Notes under the pieces: model-generated
What the model was told of the DNA's origin: nothing
Databases searched by the model: none
The model's input: only the letters and a program-made list of their open reading frames with translations
Position numbers and translations under genes: made by a program
Part shown: positions 1-5,372 of the stretch, one piece after another
Numbering within the stretch: position 1 is the first letter of the stretch
Layout of the letters: every line of letters starts with the position of its first letter
Virus record (IMG/VR): IMGVR_UViG_3300030116_001618
Span: 3,301 to 35,302 of that record
Source of the DNA: a virus
DNA length: 32,002 nt
Direction: 5' to 3' (one strand)

Positions 1-50
1 CAGGATAGATTGTTTAACAGCAAATATAGAAGTGCTACAAACTCAAATAT

Positions 51-275
51 ATGATGACTAAAAAAGGAGCTTATACAATAAATGATAAATACTATGATTT
101 GGTTATTTATTATAATTATACTTATGACCCTGGAGACTGGATGCAACCTCCATCTACTGATGTTGATGTTTATAAAGTTGAATTAAATGATGAAGACATA
201 ACTGAATTTTATTTTGACCATCTCTCAGCTTTGTTTGATGATCAAGTTTTTGAATTTGCAGTTCAAGATCATTAA
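51..275 (+). CDS. Conserved-type small acidic phage protein, function unknown
   Basis: This encodes 74 residues, acidic and rich in aromatic residues, with no membrane segment. A central YDPGDW...PPS stretch followed by a D-V-x-V pattern and NDEDITE resembles small hypothetical proteins I have seen in many phages, but no function is known to me. The start is ATG ATG; the first ATG is used here and the second is equally possible. The TAA stop lies inside the first copy of the TTAAACGCAGTRGG repeat, exactly as for terL at the other end of the window. If the ends join, this is the last gene after terL, before the terminator at 308-337. It is then flanked by repeat arrays on both sides, like an inserted cassette. 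Confidence 0.7.
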   Translation: MMTKKGAYTINDKYYDLVIYYNYTYDPGDWMQPPSTDVDVYKVELNDEDITEFYFDHLSALFDDQVFEFAVQDH

Positions 276-319
276 ACGCAGTGGGTTCTTAAACGCAGTA
301 GGTTCTTAAACGCAGTGGG
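272..319 (+). repeat. Left array of three 14-base direct repeats (TTAAACGCAGTRGG)
   Basis: Copies start at 272, 289 and 306 with a regular 17-base period and a TTC spacer. The variable base is G, A, G. The first copy contains the stop codon of the 74-aa gene and the last copy forms the left arm of the terminator hairpin. The same element is repeated four times right after terL with a 21-base period. Confidence 0.95.
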
Positions 320-337
320 GTTTCACTGCGTTTTTTT
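308..337 (+). terminator. Rho-independent terminator whose left arm is the repeat
   Basis: The arms AAACGCAGTG (308-317) and CACTGCGTTT (324-333) pair perfectly over 10 bases around a six-base loop and run into a T7 tract (331-337). Only this last repeat copy has a matching right arm. It would end transcription coming from the 74-aa gene and, if the ends join, from terS-terL. Confidence 0.9.
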
Positions 338-403
338 ATTTATAGGTATAAAAATATTTTTCATATTTTGTGTATTATTTGTGAATAATTTATTATCTTT
401 ACA
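338..403 (+). promoter_or_regulatory. AT-rich stretch with DnaA-box-like pair and possible Bacteroidota promoter
   Basis: This stretch is almost entirely A and T. TGTGAATAA at 380-388 is a perfect match, on the minus strand, to the DnaA box TTATNCACA. TGTGTATTA at 369-377 matches with one change, and the two lie 11 bases (one helical turn) apart. A TTTG at 367-370 sits 23 bases before TATCTTTA at 394-401, which is one base off the flavobacterial -7 box TAnnTTTG. The region could therefore be a promoter, a duplex-unwinding element of an origin, or both. Confidence 0.45.
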
Positions 404-530
404 TTGTTGTTAAAGTCAAGACCTATTTTAAAAGGTTGGTTGAGCGAGCAAAGGTCAAAGCAAAAAACCTAACGAGACAACAAGGGAGCTAGTCCCATAA
501 ATAGCAAAAGGGTGTAAAAAGATGGCACCT
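404..530 (+). ncRNA. Possible structured leader RNA or non-coding RNA
   Basis: Several pairings can be drawn by eye: TTGTTGT (404-410) with ACAACAA (477-483), closing the element; GACCT (420-424) with AGGTC (452-456); AGGTT (433-437) with AACCT (466-470), which would make a pseudoknot with the previous helix; GGGA/TCCC (484-487/493-496); and GGGTG/CACCT (510-514/526-530). There is no long ORF here, only a possible 13-codon peptide starting at 522. The element lies between a promoter-like sequence and the first early-type gene, so it may be a leader, a small RNA or an origin-linked transcript. I do not recognise a known family. Confidence 0.35.
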
Positions 531-572
531 ACTCATAGACAAATCAAAACATCTATAATTTAAATAAATGTT

Positions 573-887
573 ATGAAAATAAAAACATACAATTTAAGAA
601 GCCCACGAACAGGAAACAGCGTGGCGAATCAGTTCGAGATCATACACGAACACGACAATTTTAGAACTATTTTTTTTCAGTCATATAATTCAGTTATTGC
701 AAAACTCCATTTAAATAAAAAAGGAGATTGGGCGGTATATCTGGACTCTGAAGACTGGGACTATTCCAGAACAACACTCAAATACTTGAGAGTGTTTCTA
801 AATTATTATATTAATTTTGATGGCTACACAAAAGACATTAGAGACAATATAAATAAAGGTCTATATAAATTAACTAATCTTAATTAA
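573..887 (+). CDS. Conserved phage protein, RSPRTGN...ANQF family (DUF8033-like)
   Basis: This encodes 104 residues. The N-terminal pattern (YNLRSPRTGNSVANQFEI), a central FFQSYNSVIAK and a later WDYSRTT...YLRVFLN pattern match a small protein common in phages of several host groups; I believe it is the DUF8033 family. No biochemical role is known. It has no membrane segment or signal peptide. It is the first gene of a cluster of four short genes (573-1338) that ends in a terminator. That position, away from the structural modules, suggests an early or host-interaction role, which is inference only. Translation starts at ATG after an A/T-rich leader without a clear Shine-Dalgarno sequence. 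Confidence 0.75.
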   Translation: MKIKTYNLRSPRTGNSVANQFEIIHEHDNFRTIFFQSYNSVIAKLHLNKKGDWAVYLDSEDWDYSRTTLKYLRVFLNYYINFDGYTKDIRDNINKGLYKLTNLN

Positions 888-888
888 T

Positions 889-1035
889 ATGAGTAGTAAA
901 CAAAGATTTGAAAGGGCTTTAAGACTTGCCAAAGAGCAAGGCAAAGCCAACAGAAACAAAACAAGATCTGTTTTCAATGATATATTCAAAGCAGGTATAG
1001 AAACACAATTAAATAAAATAAAACAAAACAAATGA
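889..1035 (+). CDS. Small basic hypothetical protein (48 aa)
   Basis: This short reading frame starts with ATG two bases after the previous stop and ends with TGA inside an ATGA overlap with the next gene. That arrangement is typical of coupled genes in this genome. The product is strongly basic and predicted helical (RFERALRLAKEQGKANRNK near the start). Its last residues, QLNKIKQN, are identical to the C-terminus of the next gene because both are encoded by the same perfect 24-base direct repeat. No family is recognised. Confidence 0.55.
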   Translation: MSSKQRFERALRLAKEQGKANRNKTRSVFNDIFKAGIETQLNKIKQNK

Positions 1036-1234
1036 AAGATTTAACAAAAGAAGATTTAAAACTTATAATTTCAACATATCAAAACTGGGTTAATTGCAAG
1101 TATAAGGATGTACAATTTAACGTCACTTTATCAGAAAGCTGTATAAACAGCATTTATTTTGCAATAGCTAAAAATGATAATCCTAACTTAATTTATAGTG
1201 AAGCTTTAAAACAATTAAATAAAATAAAACAAAA
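1005..1234 (+). repeat. Perfect 24-base direct repeat pair at two gene junctions
   Basis: The copies are at 1005-1028 and 1211-1234, 206 bases apart. The unit is A-rich and begins ACAATTAAATAAAAT. Each copy encodes the last residues (QLNKIKQN) of the upstream gene and supplies the A-rich region just before the ATG of the downstream gene (1032 and 1234). This looks like gene-junction duplication or a recombination seam between small early genes. Confidence 0.9.
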
Positions 1235-1253
1235 TGAAAAAACTAATAATTAA
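1032..1253 (+). CDS. Hypothetical protein (73 aa)
   Basis: The predicted product is 73 residues, mostly helical, with charged ends and no membrane segment. The start ATG overlaps the stop of the 48-aa gene (ATGA). The 3' end overlaps the following small membrane-protein gene by 20 bases. The C-terminal QLNKIKQN is shared with the upstream gene through the 24-base direct repeat, while the rest of the two proteins is unrelated. I do not recognise the family. Its place in a short-gene cluster suggests an early-expressed accessory protein. Confidence 0.65.
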   Translation: MKDLTKEDLKLIISTYQNWVNCKYKDVQFNVTLSESCINSIYFAIAKNDNPNLIYSEALKQLNKIKQNEKTNN

Positions 1254-1338
1254 AACACTTGTATATTATAGCTTTTTAGCTTATACTTTTGTAGGTTTCA
1301 CGGCTCTTCTGATACTGGTTGAGCTATTATCTGCATAA
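1234..1338 (+). CDS. Very small single-span membrane protein (34 aa)
   Basis: An ATG immediately after the second copy of the 24-base repeat opens a 34-codon frame that runs to a stop 20 bases before a strong terminator. The product has a short Lys-rich start (MKKLIIK) and then a continuous hydrophobic segment over about residues 9-32, so it is likely a one-helix inner-membrane peptide. Neither a known motif nor a cleavage site stands out. It could affect the host membrane or be a minor lysis peptide, but the context does not decide. Confidence 0.5.
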   Translation: MKKLIIKTLVYYSFLAYTFVGFTALLILVELLSA

Positions 1339-1358
1339 CATAATAGAAAAGCTCTAAG

Positions 1359-1382
1359 CCCCTCTAAATGAGGGGTTTTTTT
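1359..1382 (+). terminator. Rho-independent terminator after the small-gene cluster
   Basis: The stem CCCCTC/GAGGGG (1359-1364 and 1370-1375) has a five-base loop TAAAT and is followed by T7 (1376-1382). It separates the small early-type genes from the structural module. Confidence 0.93.
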
Positions 1383-1757
1383 ATGTCTTTACTTTGCCGT
1401 CTCTCTTCTCGTTTCATTTTCTCGGCTTTTAGTTTCCTATTTTACAGAAAAAATCAATAGTTAACGTAAAACAAGCAACTGAGACCATAGGTATACACCT
1501 TTAATCAAATCAACCCAAAACGATTTACTAGGTCACAAAAAAACACAGGTATCACAAGTCCACCTATGTATTTGTCTATAAGTATTTATGAAAATATTTA
1601 ATCTGTCAGAGGATTAAGCGAGGATTGTTATGTCCAATCCTCGTCTACTTATACATAGACAATCATTTTTTTTTGACAATGTTGTATTTTTAGGGGGGTA
1701 ACTTATAAAAAGTTATTCACACTTGGTACAACAAATAATGTATTTGATTTACTATAT
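1383..1757. promoter_or_regulatory. Gene-free region with nested inverted repeats and a DnaA box, upstream of the tail operon
   Basis: No ORF with coding character is visible on either strand. A strong hairpin CGAGGATTG/CAATCCTCG (1619-1627/1635-1643) has a 7-base loop and no T-run directly after it. Around it lie TTGTCTATAAGTA (1572-1584) and its imperfect complement (1646-1662), CTATGTAT/ATACATAG (1564-1571/1651-1658), and CATAGGT/ACCTATG (1486-1492/1562-1568). TAACTT/AAGTTA forms a further small hairpin near 1699-1715. TTATTCACA at 1713-1721 is a perfect DnaA-box match. I could not find a convincing TTTG/TAnnTTTG promoter, although the late operon must start here or read through. The region could be an operator, a processing site or an origin. 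Confidence 0.6.
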
Positions 1758-2468
1758 ATGAAAAAATCATTTACAATAAAAGTACCAATGTCTCTTGACG
1801 CAATACCACTTTCTCACTACCAGAAATATGTAAAAGCAGTAGATGAAAATAAAGATAATTCAGATCAAGAATTTCTTAGCTTGAAGTTACTAAATATATT
1901 TTGCGGTATTACTATGAAACAAGCATATGAATTACCAATAGCAGAATATGAATCCATCCTTAAACATCTGTCAGAATTACTAGGTCAAAAATCAATACTA
2001 CAAAGAAGATTTTATATGACAGATCCAAAAGGTAAAAAGTTAGAATTTGGTTTTATACCAAACTTAGATAAAATGACTTTAGGTGAATATATAGATGCAG
2101 AAAAATATATGTCAAGCTGGGAAGATATGCACAAAGCTATGGCTGTTTTATATAGACCTATAGTTGCGGGTAATAAAGATTTCTATCTTATAGAAAAGTA
2201 TGAAGGTAGTGACAAATATTCTGATATAATGAAAGATGCGCCTTGCACTGTTGCTATAGGTAGTATGCTTTTTTTTTTGAGTTTAGGGATAGAATTGTCG
2301 AAAACTACTCTGGACTCTTTACTCAAACAGCAGCAGATATCGAAAGAGGATCTCTTAGCCAAGGATTTGGAAAAAAATGGGGATGGTATCAATCAATATA
2401 CTCGCTTGCAAAAGGAGATGTATTTAAAATTGACAAAGCTACAAGAACTAATTTACACAAAGCGATGA
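1758..2468 (+). CDS. Tail assembly chaperone, short (unshifted) form
   Basis: This encodes 236 residues and opens the tail operon. The N-terminal part contains PLSHYQKYV, LLNIFCGI and ELPIAEYESIL patterns seen in a protein that opens tail modules of flavobacterial phages. A hydrophobic segment (about residues 166-178) contains F172-F173-L174. I assign it as the equivalent of lambda gpG: it is a tail-module gene upstream of the tape measure, with a second open frame reached by -1 slippage at a T10 run (2269-2278). Downstream of the run, codon use differs from the rest of the gene (CTC, CTG, GGG, CAG), as expected where two frames are constrained. The function assignment is inference from organisation and is not proven by homology. 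Confidence 0.7.
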   Translation: MKKSFTIKVPMSLDAIPLSHYQKYVKAVDENKDNSDQEFLSLKLLNIFCGITMKQAYELPIAEYESILKHLSELLGQKSILQRRFYMTDPKGKKLEFGFIPNLDKMTLGEYIDAEKYMSSWEDMHKAMAVLYRPIVAGNKDFYLIEKYEGSDKYSDIMKDAPCTVAIGSMLFFLSLGIELSKTTLDSLLKQQQISKEDLLAKDLEKNGDGINQYTRLQKEMYLKLTKLQELIYTKR

Positions 2469-2536
2469 TGTGGTTAGAGTTTGAAAAAGATAAATCTGAT
2501 CTAGAAGAAAGAATGATTAAAAAAGCATATAAATAA
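1758..2536 (+). CDS. Tail assembly chaperone, probable -1 frameshift fusion (gpGT-like)
   Basis: Reading 1758-2276 and then 2276-2536 gives about 259 residues. The -1 frame is open from a stop at 2261-2263 to TAA at 2534-2536. It encodes a convincing protein tail with FGKKWGWYQSIYSLAKGD, then IDKAT...NLHKAM and LEERMIKKAY at the end. It has no ATG of its own before 2465. The slip would occur on the T10 run at 2269-2278. The fusion's stop overlaps the next gene's start (TAATG), the junction style used throughout this genome, whereas the unshifted stop leaves a 67-base gap. This matches the gpG/gpGT principle of many long-tailed phages. A homopolymer sequencing error is the alternative. Confidence 0.65.
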
Positions 2537-2997
2537 TGATAGCAGTATACGAAACATTAGAAAAAATAAAAGACAAGCTAAGAGAAAATCCGTCTATCCA
2601 AACGGTTACGTTTGGAGACTTGATGCAAGTAGATTTAGCTAAAACATCAATATTCCCTATAGCACACGTTGTAATGGGAAATGTTGCATTCAGAGATCAT
2701 ATTATAGTTATGAATTTAAGAATATTATTTTTAGATATAGTAGATGATAATAGAGTACCAAACTCATTTGATCAATTCTTTGGTAACGACAATCTTATCG
2801 ACATCTTAAACACACAACTTTCTGCAGCAAATATTTTACAAGAGAATCTTAGAAGAGGTTCTGGTTATGCAGATTTGTTTCAAGTAAAAGGAGATATAAA
2901 TTGTCAGCCTTTTTTAGATACACTAGAAAATCAATTAGCTGGTTGGGGAATGGACTTAGTATTAGAATTACCAAATAAAACTACAAGCGTTTGTTAA
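2536..2997 (+). CDS. Putative tail completion / tail terminator-like protein
   Basis: This encodes 153 residues. The N-terminus (YETLEKIKDKLRENPSIQTVTFGD) and the following alternating strands (IAHVVMGN, IVMNLRILFLDIVDD) resemble a protein commonly found between the tail chaperone and neck genes of flavobacterial phages. The length and predicted alpha-beta pattern fit tail terminator or completion proteins, which cap the tail tube and join it to the head. Its start overlaps the stop of the frameshifted upstream product (TAATG). No catalytic motif is present. The position is strong evidence for a virion assembly role; the precise joint it fills is inferred. Confidence 0.55.
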   Translation: MIAVYETLEKIKDKLRENPSIQTVTFGDLMQVDLAKTSIFPIAHVVMGNVAFRDHIIVMNLRILFLDIVDDNRVPNSFDQFFGNDNLIDILNTQLSAANILQENLRRGSGYADLFQVKGDINCQPFLDTLENQLAGWGMDLVLELPNKTTSVC

Positions 2998-2998
2998 T

Positions 2999-3136
2999 AT
3001 GCCACTAACTAAAAGAAAACCAGGAGAAAAAAGAAAAGACTTTATGATGAGGTGTATGACTGATCCTACAATGCGAAAAGAATTTAAAAATACAGATCAA
3101 AGATTAGCTGTATGTATAACACAATATAATAAATAA
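2999..3136 (+). CDS. Small protein with the DFxxRCM...QRxAVC phage motif (45 aa)
   Basis: This short frame has 45 residues. It contains RKDFMMRCM, a DP.MRKEF segment, and then DQRLAVCITQY. That spacing matches a small motif often found at the ends of phage head proteins (protease or portal), here as an independent gene. Two cysteines at comparable places are conserved in that motif, but its role is unknown to me. It starts one base after the previous stop and its TAA overlaps the next ATG (TAATG), so it is clearly an operon member. Confidence 0.7.
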   Translation: MPLTKRKPGEKRKDFMMRCMTDPTMRKEFKNTDQRLAVCITQYNK

Positions 3137-3597
3137 TGGCTTTCACAATAGAAGATGTTTTAACCGAATTAGGCAATAGGATAGTTGAAGAAATAAAATC
3201 TGAACTTAGATCTAAAGACAAAAGAGCTACAGGAACTCTAATTGACAACTTAGAAGCTAAAGCAGTTGGCAAAGAATTAATCATAAAATCTCCTGGTGCA
3301 GAAAAATATCAAAGTATAGTTGATTTAGGTAGAAGACCTGGTAAAGGTGTACCGCCAGATAATTTAAGAAAATGGATTGCTATAAAAGGTTTAAGACCTA
3401 ACAGATCAAGAAATATAAAAACCGAACGTGATCTTTATTTTGTGATACAAAGAAAAATTAAAAATGAAGGTATACAGGGTATAGGATATTCTACAGCTTC
3501 TTTACAAAAGTTTGGTCCAATTATAGGTCAGGCTGTAGGTTTAAAGTATCAAGAAGAACTAGCGAGAATAATGAAACAATTAAAAGCAATAATATAA
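3136..3597 (+). CDS. Neck / head-tail joining protein (HK97 gp10-like)
   Basis: This encodes 153 residues. The order of elements is typical of the gp10-like neck proteins: an N-terminal helix, a KRATGTLIDNL segment, a strand-rich part with YQSIVDLGRRPGKGVPP, and KWIAIKGL followed by a basic helical region (DLYFVIQRKIKNEGIQG). In that family the protein sits in the head-tail joint of long-tailed phages. The gene is coupled to both neighbours through TAATG overlaps. The GRRPGKG.PP signature makes this one of the clearer assignments in the tail module. Confidence 0.75.
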   Translation: MAFTIEDVLTELGNRIVEEIKSELRSKDKRATGTLIDNLEAKAVGKELIIKSPGAEKYQSIVDLGRRPGKGVPPDNLRKWIAIKGLRPNRSRNIKTERDLYFVIQRKIKNEGIQGIGYSTASLQKFGPIIGQAVGLKYQEELARIMKQLKAII

Positions 3598-5372
3598 TGT
3601 CAATAAATTATACACCACAATTAGTTAGAAGTCCAATATTTTACAAAGCAGCTCAAGTTTTAGGTGAAAAGTTTATATATAACATTTTTATATATACAGG
3701 ACACCTGACAACAAATAAACCAGCTACACCAACATATGTAATAACAAAAGATAAATTAGCTGACGTTGTTGAAGTTGGTACAACAACTGCAACCACGTCA
3801 AACAAACTTGTAGACTCTGTAAAACTATTTTCTGAAACAGTTGAAGTAGGAGATTTAGTATTTAACACAACTGATAATACCATAGCAGTAGTTAGTGCTG
3901 TCGATAGTGATACAACACTTTCTTTAGATACAGATATAATGGCTACAAGTGAGTCTTATAAAATATTTAGTAAAACTTCTGCTAGTATAGAGATCGCTGA
4001 ACTCATAAGGGATTATTTTAAAACTGAATATTATAATTTAGCCGTAGACGGAGTATGGGTAGAGATTACTACAGAAATACAAATTAAATCTGGTACTACT
4101 ACATCTACAACTACTAATAAGTTAGTTGATAGTAGTGCTACATTTATAAGACAGTTGTTGCCTTCTTCATTTACAATAACTGCAAAAAATACTGATGATA
4201 ATACTTCTGCTACAGTTTCTGCAGTAGATAGCGATACTACACTTTCATTAAGCGGTGATATATTTACAAGTGGTAAAGCTTACACTTTGACTGTAGTTGC
4301 TACAGCTAGTAACGATACACCTTGGATTAATTTTGATGGATATGGCTTTTTTAAAGATGGTATAAATCCTGGTAATAGTATTTTAGCAAATCAGCAAGCA
4401 CTTATAACAAACTCAAAAATATATTATAAACAAGGTAAAGATATTATTATACCTGTTTATTCTGCAAATCAATCTACACTTACTTTTACAATAGGTGGTG
4501 TATCTAATGTGTTTTGGAATAGTGTTGATGAGTTTTGGAATACATATCAAAATACTTGGGGTAATATTATAAACCCTATAAAAATTACAGATGGTGCAAT
4601 AAAAGACTCTGGTACTGCTACAGGCACAACTACTAATAAACTTGTAGATAGCAATCAAAACTTTTTGACTACTGTCAAAGTTGGTATGACAGTTTACAAT
4701 ACAACAGATAAAACGGTCACAAATGTTACTGCTGTTGACAGTGATACACAACTAACACTTGCAGATGACATAATGGTAAGCGGAGAAGCGTACCAAGTGC
4801 AAGACGGTAGAAGTTCAGACAAAATTCAATACGTTGTGATTTCGCAAACAAACGGATTTACAGGGGGTACAGTAACTATAACAGATGGCTTAAATAAATC
4901 TTTATCACAAGTTATTACTTTAGAAGAAATAGCTTGCACTAAATTTACACCGTTTAGAGTAATATTCTATAATAGGTTTGGCGCACTACAAGATATAATA
5001 TTTAGTAAAAAATCTGTAAAACAATTACAAACTAAATTTGATAAATTCAAAAGAAGCACTATTAACTTTAATCAATCTACATTTAGTTACGATAGATATA
5101 AAGCACAAAAACAAAGAATAGATATACAAGGTGAAGAATCTATTACTTTAAATACAGACTTTTTAGATGAAGACATATCTAATCCAATACAAGAACTCCT
5201 TATGAGTCAGCAGATTTGGATTGATGAAGATATGGCAAATAATCAAACATCTGTAAGTCCAGTAATTATAAAAACCTCTGATGTAGAATTTAAGACAAGC
5301 GTAAATAACAAAGTTGTCAATTATACTATAGAGTTTGAATTTGCTAATGATAAAATACAAGATATTAGATAA
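3597..5372 (+). CDS. Large tail structural protein with three internal repeat domains
   Basis: This encodes 591 residues. The outer parts (residues 1-60, 126-164, 232-337 and 402-591) form a family I associate with flavobacterial phage tails; recognisable blocks include SIEIAELIRDYF, EEIACTKFTPFRVIFYNRFG, LQDIIF and the C-terminal NYTIEFEFANDKI. Three related units of about 62-66 residues interrupt it, at about 60-124, 165-231 and 338-401. Each contains TTNKLVDS or similar, then a NTTD/NTDD-type segment and AVDSDTxLxL, ending with an (S)GxAY-like strand. The protein is probably a minor tail or tail-tip component; the repeats look like beta-rich decoration domains. It is coupled by TAATG overlaps to both neighbours. 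Confidence 0.7.
   Translation: MSINYTPQLVRSPIFYKAAQVLGEKFIYNIFIYTGHLTTNKPATPTYVITKDKLADVVEVGTTTATTSNKLVDSVKLFSETVEVGDLVFNTTDNTIAVVSAVDSDTTLSLDTDIMATSESYKIFSKTSASIEIAELIRDYFKTEYYNLAVDGVWVEITTEIQIKSGTTTSTTTNKLVDSSATFIRQLLPSSFTITAKNTDDNTSATVSAVDSDTTLSLSGDIFTSGKAYTLTVVATASNDTPWINFDGYGFFKDGINPGNSILANQQALITNSKIYYKQGKDIIIPVYSANQSTLTFTIGGVSNVFWNSVDEFWNTYQNTWGNIINPIKITDGAIKDSGTATGTTTNKLVDSNQNFLTTVKVGMTVYNTTDKTVTNVTAVDSDTQLTLADDIMVSGEAYQVQDGRSSDKIQYVVISQTNGFTGGTVTITDGLNKSLSQVITLEEIACTKFTPFRVIFYNRFGALQDIIFSKKSVKQLQTKFDKFKRSTINFNQSTFSYDRYKAQKQRIDIQGEESITLNTDFLDEDISNPIQELLMSQQIWIDEDMANNQTSVSPVIIKTSDVEFKTSVNNKVVNYTIEFEFANDKIQDIR
3774..4799 (+). repeat. Three diverged in-frame domain repeats within the tail protein
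   Basis: The units lie at about 3774-3968, 4089-4289 and 4608-4799. All three keep NKLVDS and AVDSDT. Units 1 and 3 are closest (VGDLVFNTTDNT versus VGMTVYNTTDKT); unit 2 is more diverged in its middle. The DNA itself has diverged, so this is a protein-domain repeat and not a recent tandem duplication. Confidence 0.9.

Noticed and set aside
272-319. CRISPR array or tRNA-like repeats
   Set aside because: The 14-base units with spacers of 3 or 7 bases are far shorter than CRISPR repeats and spacers, and there are no cas genes. No cloverleaf was found.
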